In this document: positions 1-8,688 of the stretch, one piece after another
Numbering within the stretch: position 1 is the first letter of the stretch
How the letters are laid out: every line of letters begins with the position of its first letter
NCBI GenBank assembly: GCA_965224595.1
Contig: OZ245058.1
Coordinates: forward strand, 186,001-250,000
From: Aliivibrio_A sp016764915
GTDB taxonomy: Bacteria > Pseudomonadota > Gammaproteobacteria > Enterobacterales > Vibrionaceae
Direction of reading: 5' to 3'
Length of the DNA stretch: 64,000 nucleotides
Notes under the pieces: generated by a model
What the model saw: only the letters and a program-made list of their open reading frames with translations
Databases searched by the model: none
Told to the model about the DNA's origin: nothing
Position numbers and translations under genes: made by a program

Positions 1-54
1 GATGTGCTTATCGGCTCAGGGACGTAGATTAACTGACGAACACCCCAGGGTAAA
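1..54 (-). ncRNA. ssrS: 6S RNA, 5' part only (cut by window edge)
   Basis: On the minus strand the element CCCTGAGCCGATA (within 9-23) matches the well conserved 5' block of gammaproteobacterial 6S RNA. The gene lies just downstream of zapA in the same direction, the usual zapA-ssrS order. 6S RNA mimics an open promoter and binds sigma-70 RNA polymerase in stationary phase. The 5' end near position 54 is estimated from the start of the ACCCTGGGG block. The remaining roughly 130 nt lie outside the window, so the fold cannot be checked here. Confidence 0.8.
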
Positions 55-88
55 TTTTGTTACAACAGATTACGTGTTTATCGTGTCG

Positions 89-400
89 TTAATCTGCTGT
101 TATTTGTTCTGTTGGTTGTAAAGCTTGTTCCAGTGCAGAATTGAGCTGCTGCATCCGGTCCTGTAATTCTGAAGAGGCCACATCAGATTCATTTTTTGCC
201 ATATGAAGCTCATAACAGACGTTCAATGCTGTTATTGTCAGCAGCTGCTCAGAATTAGACACTTGAGTCTTATCGGAAAGCAGTTGTAAGCGTCGATCAA
301 AGTCGGCCGCTGCGGCTTTCAGTGCGCTCTCTTGACCAGCAGGACAGTTAACTTTGACTGCGCGCCCTAAAATCTGGACTTGAACTGCTTGGTTACTCAT
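89..400 (-). CDS. zapA: Cell division protein ZapA
   Basis: ZapA binds FtsZ at midcell and cross-links protofilaments of the Z ring. The protein has the usual N-terminal beta-strand domain, starting SNQAVQVQILGRAVKVNCP, followed by an alpha-helical and coiled-coil C-terminus rich in Glu, Gln and Leu. The reading frame is open back to 433, but I place the start at the ATG at 398-400. That gives 103 residues, close to the family length of about 100-110, and the extra 11 residues upstream do not look like ZapA. The gene is divergent from ygfB and followed by 6S RNA, the arrangement known from E. coli and vibrios. Confidence 0.93.
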   Translation of the reverse strand: MSNQAVQVQILGRAVKVNCPAGQESALKAAAADFDRRLQLLSDKTQVSNSEQLLTITALNVCYELHMAKNESDVASSELQDRMQQLNSALEQALQPTEQITAD

Positions 401-718
401 AAGTACATTACTCACTCGTCGCTGATTCAACACTATAACAACATTGCTTACAGTATTCTAAAATAAATAGACTCAGATTCATACTTGACCATCTGAATTC
501 AGGAGCAAACTATAGAAAAAGCTTGAACAAGATTCAAGAGATTCAATCCGCTTTCTTAACATTCAGTGGTTAAAGTATTAATAAAACGACAATTTGCTGA
601 AAACTTCACCAACTCTTTAGGTTGAAGTGCTGTTAAGTGAGTATCCTCAGTATGATAACCGTAACTGAAATGATAATATATCAGATTAAATTACCGTACT
701 CTTTAAGTAGGCAAAACC
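401..718. other. Divergent zapA / ygfB intergenic region
   Basis: This 318-bp AT-rich stretch separates two divergent genes and must hold both promoters. I see no convincing ORF, terminator hairpin or recognisable operator in it, and no -35/-10 pair good enough to report. Confidence 0.5.
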
Positions 719-1288
719 ATGACTGACAAAAAACTTCCCGAATACGTATCGGTTGAAAATGCATTAAGTAGCAGTGGCTTAGCAGTATCATCTGCTGAGT
801 TGCACGGATTGCTGGTGGGAATGTTAAGTGGTGGTTTGAATATTGATGACCAATCTTGGAAACCTGCTCTGTTTGATTATACCAACGATGGTATGGGCTG
901 GCCAGATGGTGCATTGCAAGTTGCCACTGCTATTTTTGATTTTTCAGTGCAAGAGTTAACTGAAAACGATCTTGTTCTTACCCTTCTTTTACCCAGCGAT
1001 GAAGTGCCACTTATCGAGTTAGGTGATGCGGTAAGCGATTGGGTTACCCATTTTTTATCCGGTTTAGGTTTGGCGGGATTATCTCTCAATGAGTGTTCTA
1101 AAGAGTTGAAAGAGTCTCTGACTGATCTTGAGGAGATTGCTCGATTAGGCATTGATGAAGATGATGATCTGGAAGAGCAAGCGACACTGTTAGTTCAGGT
1201 TATTGAACACATTAAAGCGTGTGTATTAGTTGTGCATACTGAACTTGGTGCGAGACCAAAACCTGAAGTATCAAAAACGATTCACTAA
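719..1288 (+). CDS. ygfB: YgfB/YecA (UPF0149) family protein
   Basis: A 189-residue acidic protein of the UPF0149 family. It carries the family features: an N-terminal helical segment with SSAELHGLLVGMLSGG around residues 20-36 and the acidic stretch LGIDEDDDLEEQA around 141-153. Its biochemical role in vibrios is not established; in Pseudomonas YgfB has been linked to regulation of the ampDh3 amidase. It is the first gene of the ygfB-ubiH-ubiI cluster, and its TAA stop overlaps the ubiH ATG by one base (TAATG at 1286-1290). In E. coli pepP lies between ygfB and ubiH; here there is no room for it. Confidence 0.9.
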   Translation: MTDKKLPEYVSVENALSSSGLAVSSAELHGLLVGMLSGGLNIDDQSWKPALFDYTNDGMGWPDGALQVATAIFDFSVQELTENDLVLTLLLPSDEVPLIELGDAVSDWVTHFLSGLGLAGLSLNECSKELKESLTDLEEIARLGIDEDDDLEEQATLLVQVIEHIKACVLVVHTELGARPKPEVSKTIH

Positions 1289-2499
1289 TGTCTATGAAAA
1301 ATACCGTTCAAACTAGAAAGTATGACGTTGTTATTGTTGGGGGAGCGATGGCCGGTGCCACGCTTGCTTTGACACTTGACACTCTGGTTAATGGAGCATT
1401 ATCGATTGCTGTGGTAGAAGCGGTAGAGCCTAGCGTTCATTCTCACCCAGGCTTTGACTCTAGAAGTATTGCCCTCTCTTATGGAACGGTAAACCTGCTA
1501 GAGTCCGTGGGATTATGGGCTCCTCTTAAATCCTCTGCAACAGCCATTAATCAAATTCATATCTCAGACCGTGGTCATTTCGGACAGTGTAAGCTTGATT
1601 CGGTATCTGTTGGTGTTGATGCTTTAGGCTATGTGGTTGAATTGAATGACGTTGGTTCTTTTTATCACCGAGAGATGCAACAGCGAGCAATGATTGATTT
1701 ACTCTGTCCTATGACGATTACGGGTCTTGAAAGAACGGTAACTTCTTGCATTGTTTCTCTCTCTAATAATAAAAAAATCGAATCGTCACTGGTTATTGCT
1801 GCTGATGGTGGTGACTCTTTCGCGTGTCAACTGTTGAAGCATGAAACCAGCTTGAGTCATTTTAATCAAACCGCGATTATAGCTAATGTTACCTCTGAAA
1901 AAGCACACTTTGGCGAAGCCTTTGAGCGTTTTACTGAGCACGGCCCCATTGCTTTGCTTCCTATGTCTGAAGGTCGAAGTTCGTTGGTTTGGTGTTTAAA
2001 ACCTGAAGATGCAGTCGAAACCATGATGTTAAATGAGCAGCAATTTCTCTCTAAGCTGCAACATGATTTTGGTTGGAGGCTTGGTAAATTGACTCATGCG
2101 GGACAACGAGCAAGTTACCCACTCCTTCTCAAGCAGGCCATCCCTTGTGTTTCACATCGTTTTGCCATTGTTGGTAATGCTGCACAATCATTGCACCCGA
2201 TTGCTGGGCAAGGTTTCAACCTTGGTATTAGAGATGTTTTTACTTTGGCTGAAGAGATTGTGAAATCGAGTGATGCCGCTGTGGATATTGGTGATTACTC
2301 TACGTTGAACCAATTTAGGCAACGTAGAGAAGAGGACCGAAACTCAACCATTAATATGACATCCGGCCTATTGTCGATCTTTGCCAATCAATACTGGCCT
2401 TTGGTCGTCGGAAGAAACCTCAGTTTGTCTCTTTCAAATCATTTCCAACCACTATTAACTCCCTTGGTACATCGAGCCATGGGAGAGGTAAAAAGATAA
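1288..2499 (+). CDS. ubiH: 2-octaprenyl-6-methoxyphenol hydroxylase UbiH
   Basis: FAD-dependent monooxygenase of the UbiH/UbiF/VisC family, catalysing one ring hydroxylation in aerobic ubiquinone synthesis at the cytoplasmic membrane. The Rossmann dinucleotide motif is VVIVGGAMAGATLA at residues 15-28. The second FAD motif, AIVGNAAQSLHPIAGQGFNL near residue 290, has the GNAAQ form typical of UbiH rather than the GDAAH of UbiI. Length 403 is normal. The start overlaps the ygfB stop, implying translational coupling, and ubiI follows 3 bp downstream. A second ATG two codons later is an alternative start. Confidence 0.93.
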   Translation: MSMKNTVQTRKYDVVIVGGAMAGATLALTLDTLVNGALSIAVVEAVEPSVHSHPGFDSRSIALSYGTVNLLESVGLWAPLKSSATAINQIHISDRGHFGQCKLDSVSVGVDALGYVVELNDVGSFYHREMQQRAMIDLLCPMTITGLERTVTSCIVSLSNNKKIESSLVIAADGGDSFACQLLKHETSLSHFNQTAIIANVTSEKAHFGEAFERFTEHGPIALLPMSEGRSSLVWCLKPEDAVETMMLNEQQFLSKLQHDFGWRLGKLTHAGQRASYPLLLKQAIPCVSHRFAIVGNAAQSLHPIAGQGFNLGIRDVFTLAEEIVKSSDAAVDIGDYSTLNQFRQRREEDRNSTINMTSGLLSIFANQYWPLVVGRNLSLSLSNHFQPLLTPLVHRAMGEVKR

Positions 2500-2502
2500 A
2501 TT

Positions 2503-3717
2503 ATGATGCAGAGTGTAGATATTGCAATTGTCGGCGGTGGAATGGTGGGGTTAACCCTTGCTGCTGCTTTAGCGGACTCAGATTTGAGAGTGGCGGTTAT
2601 CGAAGGGAAGCTTCCTGAGCATGATCTAGGCCCTCTTCCTGATATACGGGTTTCTGCGTTAAGTCGAGCCAGTGAGTCTATTTTACGTCATGTGGGCGCT
2701 TGGCCTGGTATCGAATCTCGTCGAATTTCACCTTACCATGCGATGAAAGTCTGGGAGCAAGATAGTTTTGCGAATATTGAGTTTAGCGCTGAACATGAGC
2801 CGGAAAGAAATTTAGGACACATTGTTGAAAATAGAGTGGTACAACTGGCTCTTTTAGATAAAGTGACTAAACAGAGTAATGTGACTTTAATTGCTCCAGA
2901 TACTTGCAGTAATTTGGTGTTCGGTGAGAGCGAAGCGTGGTTAACCTTGGCGTCGGGTGCATCATTAACGGCAAAGTTGGTGATTGGAGCCGATGGCGCC
3001 AACTCTTGGGTTAGGCAGCATCTCGATATCCCATTAACGCATTGGGATTACGGACACAGTGCTTTGGTTGCTAATATTCGAACGGTAGAGCCTCATAATG
3101 GCGTAGCACGACAGATTTTTAGGCCTCAAGGGCCGTTGGCTTTTTTGCCCCTATCCGATCCGAATATGTGCTCTATTGTTTGGTCTACCGATCCCTTACA
3201 GGCGGAAAGGTTGCTCGGACTCGATGAGGTTGCGTTTAACCAAGTGTTGACCGCAGCATTTGATAATCAGCTCGGTTTATGTCAAGTCGAAGGGGAGCGT
3301 CAAGCTTTTCCGCTTAAAATGCGTTATGCCCGAGATTTTGTTCGAGAGCGAGTTGCTCTCGTTGGAGATGCGGCCCATACCATTCATCCTTTGGCTGGCC
3401 AAGGCGTAAATCTTGGACTTCTTGATGCCGCGTCACTTGCTCAAGAGTTACTGGAGTTACATCGCAATGGCCTGGACATAGGCAGTAAAAGAAATCTACG
3501 TCATTATGAGCGCTGGCGCAAAGCTGAGGCTGCTCAGATGATAGCCACAATGCAGGGTTTTAAAGAGTTATTCTCTGGTGCTAATCCTGTCAAAAAAATG
3601 CTCAGAGGTTTGGGTATGGCATTAGCGAATCGTATTCCTCTATTAAAAGATGAATTGATGAAACGTGCTCTGGGTATAACCGGCGAGTTACCACTATTGG
3701 CTAATCGTAAGCAGTGA
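2503..3717 (+). CDS. ubiI: 2-octaprenylphenol 5-hydroxylase UbiI (VisC)
   Basis: Second FAD monooxygenase of the ubiquinone pathway, a paralogue of UbiH. FAD-binding motif IAIVGGGMVGLTLA lies near residues 7-20, and VALVGDAAHTIHPLAGQGVN around 283-302 is the family signature with the GD motif intact. The 404-residue length fits the family. The gene starts 3 bp after ubiH, with two consecutive ATG codons at 2503 and 2506 as possible starts. It converges with ygfZ, separated by a hairpin that begins inside the last codons of this gene. UbiI introduces the C5 hydroxyl group in E. coli; the assignment is by sequence and neighbour order. Confidence 0.92.
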   Translation: MMQSVDIAIVGGGMVGLTLAAALADSDLRVAVIEGKLPEHDLGPLPDIRVSALSRASESILRHVGAWPGIESRRISPYHAMKVWEQDSFANIEFSAEHEPERNLGHIVENRVVQLALLDKVTKQSNVTLIAPDTCSNLVFGESEAWLTLASGASLTAKLVIGADGANSWVRQHLDIPLTHWDYGHSALVANIRTVEPHNGVARQIFRPQGPLAFLPLSDPNMCSIVWSTDPLQAERLLGLDEVAFNQVLTAAFDNQLGLCQVEGERQAFPLKMRYARDFVRERVALVGDAAHTIHPLAGQGVNLGLLDAASLAQELLELHRNGLDIGSKRNLRHYERWRKAEAAQMIATMQGFKELFSGANPVKKMLRGLGMALANRIPLLKDELMKRALGITGELPLLANRKQ

Positions 3718-3732
3718 GTGTAGTCACTGCTT
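3707..3732 (+). terminator. Hairpin at end of ubiI, possible terminator
   Basis: Inverted repeat GTAAGCAGTGA / TCACTGCTTAC around a short loop, an 11-bp perfect stem that includes the ubiI stop codon. It lacks a strong T run on either strand, so terminator function is only a suggestion. Confidence 0.45.
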
Positions 3733-3745
3733 ACTTATTGCTTGC

Positions 3746-4720
3746 CTATTCACTGCCTAGCGAATAGGGAAGAGCGTTGATACTCCATAATTGATCGTTC
3801 ATCTCAGGCAGTGAAAATTGAGTATCTTCATCTAGATTATTTGGCAGTATAGCTAAACCAACAGAAAACCCATCGTTATAGTGATAACCACAAACAAAAG
3901 TGCCTGCTTTTCGCCAGTTATCGCCTACTTTACGATCGATAGCATCTCCAGGCGATATGGTATGGGGAGCCGGCCCTGATAACTGAAACATTGCACGTTT
4001 ATTGATGCCTCTGTATTTGGCCCTCGCAACCATCTCTTGTCCTGTGTAGCACCCTTTAGTAAAAGATATGCCATCAACCGCTTGTAAGTTAAGTGCTTGA
4101 GGGATGTGTTGATTAACCAGTGCAGAGTCAATATTGGGTAAACCCGCTTTTATATCAAAGAGATCCCACAACTTATCATCGCTCTTAACTATTTCGTTAT
4201 CGAGGCTTGCTAAAAAACGATCTAAGTTTGCATGAGTAATTGCCAGTAACCACTGTTGGTGGTTTATTTTTACTGCGGTACCTTGTTCGAACGCTCTCAC
4301 ATCATCCGTTGAGGTTGTCATACTATTTATGAAATCTTGAGCTTGTTCTCCAACCACTCCGAATAGGTAATCATCAGCAATATTTATTTCAACTTTAGAG
4401 AACACCGAGTACTTCTTTATCTCACTCAGTTCAGTCGTCACTGCACTTTTACGTTGAAAGAGTGCATACCCTTGATTGTGATTGAACAGGCGGAAAATGG
4501 CCCACATCTTACCTTTTGCATCACAGTGAGCGCCGAGTGTGGATTCAGATTCCTCTAACGAAACCACATCACAAGTCACTTGTCCTTGTAGGTAGCTCTT
4601 TTTATCGTTTCCTACCATTGTTATTAGGGCCCAATTATCTAAATGGCACAGAGATAACTGTGGGAGTGAGTCTTGGCTAGATAAGGATAGTGAGGGAAAA
4701 GATGATGTCCATGCGCTCAT
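3746..4720 (-). CDS. ygfZ: tRNA-modifying folate-binding protein YgfZ
   Basis: GcvT-like, folate-binding protein needed for activity of some Fe-S enzymes, including the tRNA methylthiotransferase MiaB. The diagnostic motif KGCYTGQE is present (K-G-C-Y-x-G-Q-E), followed by VARAKYRG. The frame is open to 4804, but the ATG at 4718-4720 gives 324 residues starting MSAWTSSF, close to the 326 of E. coli, whereas the extra 28 residues upstream are unlike the family. It is divergent from sdhE, another Fe-S/flavoenzyme maturation factor, as in E. coli. Confidence 0.92.
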   Translation of the reverse strand: MSAWTSSFPSLSLSSQDSLPQLSLCHLDNWALITMVGNDKKSYLQGQVTCDVVSLEESESTLGAHCDAKGKMWAIFRLFNHNQGYALFQRKSAVTTELSEIKKYSVFSKVEINIADDYLFGVVGEQAQDFINSMTTSTDDVRAFEQGTAVKINHQQWLLAITHANLDRFLASLDNEIVKSDDKLWDLFDIKAGLPNIDSALVNQHIPQALNLQAVDGISFTKGCYTGQEMVARAKYRGINKRAMFQLSGPAPHTISPGDAIDRKVGDNWRKAGTFVCGYHYNDGFSVGLAILPNNLDEDTQFSLPEMNDQLWSINALPYSLGSE

Positions 4721-4915
4721 GTTAATACCAATTAGTGTGAAATAGATGGTTTCATGGTAATAGTTGTTTGCTTTCAAATCCATTGTTTCATGATCAAGTC
4801 GCAATGTTTCGAACTGCGATTGGGTTGTGGCTTGAAAAAAAGGTTATAAAAGAGCATAGTTCTTTTAGTTTTATGAGTAGTAAGCTCAAGTAAAATATTA
4901 ATAATAGGGGTAGTT

Positions 4916-5176
4916 ATGTATAGCACAGAAGAAAAGGCTCGAATCAAATGGGCATGTCGTCGTGGTATGCTTGAATTAGATGTCGTGATTATGCCTTTTT
5001 ATGAAGAGTGTTTTGACATGCTAACTGAGCAGGAGCAAAAGGATTTTGTCTTGTTACTAGAGAGTGATGACCCTGATCTTTTTACTTGGATAATGGGCCA
5101 TGGCCGTAGTGAAAATTTAGCTCATGCTGCTGCCATTGATAAAATTGTTGCCCATAACCGCAGCAAGTTGCGCTAG
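4916..5176 (+). CDS. sdhE: FAD assembly factor SdhE
   Basis: Small 86-residue protein that promotes covalent attachment of FAD to the flavoprotein subunit of succinate dehydrogenase. The family motif R-G-x-x-E is seen as R16-G17-M-L-E20, followed by L-D, within RRGMLELD, the surface that contacts SdhA. Length is typical. A purine-rich GGGGTAG block precedes the ATG. Its 3' end overlaps the ygfX frame; the sdhE-ygfX pair is conserved in enterobacteria and vibrios. Confidence 0.95.
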   Translation: MYSTEEKARIKWACRRGMLELDVVIMPFYEECFDMLTEQEQKDFVLLLESDDPDLFTWIMGHGRSENLAHAAAIDKIVAHNRSKLR

Positions 5177-5552
5177 AGCGCAATTACACCCTTCTCAATT
5201 CGCTCATGTGATGTTGACAATCTTGTATGTCACCGTTGCTTGGGCTTTGCTGTTTCTCTCTCCTGTACCATTCTATTTTTCTGTCCCCCTTATTGCTTTG
5301 TTACTGTATGAGTATCGGAAACTATTTAACAGCATTAGCTCAAAGCACAGCGAGTTGATTATTCCTTTTGATGGTGACGTTATCTACAACCAACAGACAC
5401 ACCGCTACTGTTATAGTCCTATAGTGACACCTTGGGTGATGTTAGTGGTATTGAAGAAAGGAAAGGGAGGGCGATTAACCGTCGTTATTTGGTGTGATAG
5501 CTGCAAGCCTGAACAGTTTAAAAACCTGGCGAGAGTGATTCACAGTAGATAA
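5124..5552 (+). CDS. ygfX: YgfX-type small membrane protein
   Basis: Membrane protein of the YgfX (CptA, DUF1434) family, reported in enterobacteria to interact with SdhE or to act as a toxin affecting cell division proteins. Two membrane-spanning segments lie near residues 30-65 (LTILYVTVAWALLFL and FYFSVPLIALLLYEY), then a soluble C-terminus. The start is uncertain: the ATG at 5124 lies 53 bp inside sdhE. The family's N-terminus usually begins near the segment LHPSQFAH (about residue 21), so an in-frame start further down, such as TTG or GTG, is possible. Downstream is a bidirectional terminator shared with nadB. Confidence 0.75.
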   Translation: MLLPLIKLLPITAASCARAQLHPSQFAHVMLTILYVTVAWALLFLSPVPFYFSVPLIALLLYEYRKLFNSISSKHSELIIPFDGDVIYNQQTHRYCYSPIVTPWVMLVVLKKGKGGRLTVVIWCDSCKPEQFKNLARVIHSR

Positions 5553-5555
5553 AGA

Positions 5556-5581
5556 AAAAGGAGAGGATTAGCTCTCCTTTT
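5556..5581. terminator. Bidirectional terminator between ygfX and nadB
   Basis: Stem AAAAGGAGAG / CTCTCCTTTT, 10 bp, with a 6-nt loop between convergent genes. The A run on one side and T run on the other let it serve both directions. Confidence 0.8.
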
Positions 5582-5587
5582 GACTGT

Positions 5588-7201
5588 TTATTTTACTTTT
5601 TTTGGTGATAGGATGGTTGGACCTTGAGGCGTTTTGGTCTCAGGATAATCGAGTGTGTAATGAAGTCCACAGCTCTCTTTTCGCTGCATCGCACACAACA
5701 CCATTAATTCTGCCACTTCGAGTAAATTTCTCAGTTCCAATAAGTTGTTTGATACTTTAAAGTTGCTGTAATAGTCGTGGGTTTCTCTTTTTAGCATCTC
5801 AATTCGATGCATGGCGCGCTCTAGACGTTTTGTTGTACGAACAATGCCAACGTAGTCCCACATAAATAACCTTAATTCATGCCAGTTATGCTGAATAACG
5901 ACCTCTTCATCTGAACAACTTACCTTGCTCTCATCCCACTTAGGCAGTGTTGGTGGAAAGTTCTTAGTTGCGATTTCTGTAATAATACTTTCCGCAGCAG
6001 ACCAAGCATAAACTACGCACTCAAGTAGTGAGTTTGAAGCCATGCGATTTGCGCCATGTAAGCCAGTGTAACTGACCTCGCCAATAGCATAGAGCCCAGC
6101 AAGGTCGGTTTGGCCTTGTTGATTGACCATTACTCCGCCACAGGTGTAGTGAGCAGCCGGAACAATTGGAATGGCTTCTTGAGTCATATCAATGCCAAGG
6201 CTAAGGAGTTTTTCATGAATTGTGGGGAAGTGCTTTTCAATGAATGCTTTGGGTTTATGACTGATATCGAGATACATACAATCAGCGCCTAATCGTTTCA
6301 TCTCAAAATCAATGGCTCTGGCGACGACGTCTCTTGGTGCAAGCTCTTTTCGTTCATCAAAGTCAGGCATGAATCGAGTGCCATCTGGACGCTTTAAGTA
6401 GGCGCCTTCACCACGAAGCGCTTCGGTTAATAAGAAGTTTCTCGCTTCTGGGTGAAAGAGACAGGTTGGATGAAACTGGTTGAACTCAAGGTTAGCTACT
6501 CGGCAGCCTGAGCGCCATGCGATAGCGATACCGTCTCCAGATGAGACATCAGGATTTGAAGTATATTGATAAACCTTAGAAGCACCACCTGTCGCTAATA
6601 CAACTGATTTTGCACGTACCGTTTCTACTTTTTCGTCATCACGGTTCCAAATATAGGCACCGACTACCTCGTTTTCGCTGCCACCAATCTTATCTGCTGT
6701 AATAAGGTCTAACGCATTATGTCGTTGTAAAATCGTAATGTTGGGATGATTTTTGACATTATCTTGCAGCGAGATTTGAACGGCCATACCCGTTGCATCG
6801 GCGGCGTGTAGAATTCGTCTGTGGCTATGACCTCCTTCACGTGTTAAATGATATTTAGGCTCTTCTTCGCTGTTGTTCTCATCTAAATCGAAAGGAACGC
6901 CGCCATCAATTAACCACTGAACACAGGGTTTTGCATTTTTAGCGATAAAAGTCACCGTCTCTTCATCGCACAGTCCGGCTCCAGCAATCAGCGTATCTTC
7001 GACGTGAGATTCAATGCTATCTGCTTCATCAAAAACGGCCGCTATACCACCTTGAGCGTAATAAGTCGCACCTTCACTCCAAGGCCCTTTACTTAATACA
7101 ATTACTTTGGCATATGGCGCCACGCGTAAAGCTAATGAAAGGCCAGCAGCACCACTACCAACAATCAATACATCACAAATGTGTTCTCGATTTTCGTTCA
7201 T
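5588..7201 (-). CDS. nadB: L-aspartate oxidase NadB
   Basis: FAD enzyme that oxidises L-aspartate to iminoaspartate, the first step of de novo NAD synthesis (NadA is its usual partner). The N-terminal FAD motif is DVLIVGSGAAGLSLAL (residues 9-24). REGGHSHRRILHAADATG around residues 120-137 and HPTCLFHP are typical of the succinate dehydrogenase/fumarate reductase flavoprotein superfamily. Length 537 is the normal family length. It is divergent from rpoE, the conserved arrangement in E. coli and vibrios. Confidence 0.96.
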   Translation of the reverse strand: MNENREHICDVLIVGSGAAGLSLALRVAPYAKVIVLSKGPWSEGATYYAQGGIAAVFDEADSIESHVEDTLIAGAGLCDEETVTFIAKNAKPCVQWLIDGGVPFDLDENNSEEEPKYHLTREGGHSHRRILHAADATGMAVQISLQDNVKNHPNITILQRHNALDLITADKIGGSENEVVGAYIWNRDDEKVETVRAKSVVLATGGASKVYQYTSNPDVSSGDGIAIAWRSGCRVANLEFNQFHPTCLFHPEARNFLLTEALRGEGAYLKRPDGTRFMPDFDERKELAPRDVVARAIDFEMKRLGADCMYLDISHKPKAFIEKHFPTIHEKLLSLGIDMTQEAIPIVPAAHYTCGGVMVNQQGQTDLAGLYAIGEVSYTGLHGANRMASNSLLECVVYAWSAAESIITEIATKNFPPTLPKWDESKVSCSDEEVVIQHNWHELRLFMWDYVGIVRTTKRLERAMHRIEMLKRETHDYYSNFKVSNNLLELRNLLEVAELMVLCAMQRKESCGLHYTLDYPETKTPQGPTILSPKKVK

Positions 7202-7341
7202 AAGATCGTTATGTCCTTGTCTAATGTGAACATCTTATACCAATCTATCTTTGTTCGTCACTTGTTGCAGTGCTAAACTAGAGGAAATTGGTAAAGTAGA
7301 GAAAATATTTGCACCAAAAATGAGTAATTTGACTTTTATTT

Positions 7342-7370
7342 GGAACTTTCATTATTAATGGAAGTCCTAC
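7342..7370 (+). promoter_or_regulatory. Putative sigma-E promoter of rpoE
   Basis: GGAACTT at 7342-7348 matches the sigma-E -35 consensus, and TCCTAC at 7365-7370, 16 nt further on, resembles the -10 (TCTGA/TCAAA type). It lies about 75 bp before rpoE, where autoregulatory sigma-E promoters are known in related bacteria. The -35 is strong and the -10 imperfect. Confidence 0.5.
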
Positions 7371-7443
7371 TTATTGCTCAAGTAAGCAGTGGTGCTAATA
7401 CTGCTTTTTGAAGATTGAATAACTATATGGGGTATGTGCTCGA

Positions 7444-8022
7444 ATGAGCGAGCAGTTGACTGACCAGGTATTAATTGAGCGTGTTCAAAACGGTGACAAA
7501 CAAGCATTTAATTTTTTGGTGATCAAATATCAAAATAAAGTGTGCAGTCTTGTCTCTCGTTATGTCAATAATTCAGGCGATGTACCGGATGTTGCGCAAG
7601 AGGCGTTTATTAAAGCGTATCGAGCTCTTCCGGGTTTTAGAGGCGAAAGTGCTTTTTATACATGGCTTTATCGAATTGCGGTCAATACAGCAAAAAATTA
7701 TATCGTAGCTCAAGGACGACGTCCGCCAGCGAGTGATATAGATGCTGAAGATGCAGAGTATTACGAAAGTGGATCGGCCTTAAAAGAAATATCGAACCCA
7801 GAGAACTTATCGTTGTCTGAAGAATTAAGGCAGGTCGTGTTTGGTACTATCGACGCTCTACCTGAAGATTTAAAAACAGCAATTACATTACGAGAACTGG
7901 AAGGTTTGAGTTATGAAGATATAGCTGAAATTATGGATTGCCCTGTTGGTACGGTTAGATCGCGTATATTCAGAGCAAGAGAAGCGGTTGAAAAGAAAAT
8001 TCGACCATTAATGCAGAACTAA
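7444..8022 (+). CDS. rpoE: RNA polymerase sigma factor RpoE (sigma-E)
   Basis: ECF sigma factor for the envelope stress response. Region 2 covers about residues 10-95, with DVPDVAQEAFIKAYRALPGF and FYTWLYRIAVNTAKNY. Region 4 covers about 130-187, with ALPEDLKTAITLRELEGLSY and CPVGTVRSRIFRAREA. Length 192 matches E. coli RpoE closely. It heads the rpoE-rseA-rseB-rseC operon, in which RseA holds sigma-E inactive until proteolysis by DegS and RseP. A sigma-E-like promoter upstream suggests autoregulation. Confidence 0.97.
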   Translation: MSEQLTDQVLIERVQNGDKQAFNFLVIKYQNKVCSLVSRYVNNSGDVPDVAQEAFIKAYRALPGFRGESAFYTWLYRIAVNTAKNYIVAQGRRPPASDIDAEDAEYYESGSALKEISNPENLSLSEELRQVVFGTIDALPEDLKTAITLRELEGLSYEDIAEIMDCPVGTVRSRIFRAREAVEKKIRPLMQN

Positions 8023-8040
8023 TTCCGCACTCAAACGGTG

Positions 8041-8688
8041 ATGATAATGTTTTATAGCGATAAACAGTCTGATAACGAAAAACTCTCAGCCTTAGTTGAT
8101 GGAGAGGTGATAGATAAAAGTTTGCTATCTGCTCTTTCAATCGATAAAGAGTCTTCAGATGCTTGGACAAACTATCACTTGATTGGTGATGTGATGCGCG
8201 GAGATGCACCAGCAAGCAAAGAGTGGAATATTGCAGGTAATGTTGCATTAGCATTAGAGAGTGAGCCCTCACATCGATTGCATAGTTCAGTCAATGTGGT
8301 TGAGTTCATGGAGTCCCAACCGATACCTACTCAAGCAAGAAGAAGCCTTCCAACTTGGATAACTCAATTTGGTCAAATTGCTTTGACTGCATGTGTTTCA
8401 TTAGCTGTGATAGTGGGTGTTCAACAATACAATGGTGTCGACAGTTCAGGTTCAGCCATGGAGCAATTGCCCGTTTTAAATACCATCCCTTTTTCAGGCT
8501 CTGTTGAACCCGTGAGTCTAACTCGAGACTCTGTGAGACACTCATCTCAAAATGAAGCTCAGTTAATGGAACAAAGACGTAGAGTTAATGCAATGCTGCA
8601 AGATTATGAGCTTCAGCTGCGGTTGAATGCTCAAAACAGTACCATTAACAGCGACCTATTAACGAAAGACAGTATGATGGCAGAATAA
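8041..8688 (+). CDS. rseA: Anti-sigma-E factor RseA
   Basis: Single-pass inner-membrane anti-sigma factor. The cytoplasmic N-terminal domain carries the family motif EKLSALVDGE near residues 13-22 and DAWTNYHLIGDVMRG near 40-54. One membrane segment, roughly ITQFGQIALTACVSLAVIVG, lies around residue 105, and the rest is periplasmic, the part that binds RseB and is cut by DegS. The start is ambiguous: GTG 8038, ATG 8041 and ATG 8047 are all in frame, with no clear ribosome-binding site to decide. Its last base pairs overlap the rseB start (TAATG). Confidence 0.9.
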   Translation: MIMFYSDKQSDNEKLSALVDGEVIDKSLLSALSIDKESSDAWTNYHLIGDVMRGDAPASKEWNIAGNVALALESEPSHRLHSSVNVVEFMESQPIPTQARRSLPTWITQFGQIALTACVSLAVIVGVQQYNGVDSSGSAMEQLPVLNTIPFSGSVEPVSLTRDSVRHSSQNEAQLMEQRRRVNAMLQDYELQLRLNAQNSTINSDLLTKDSMMAE

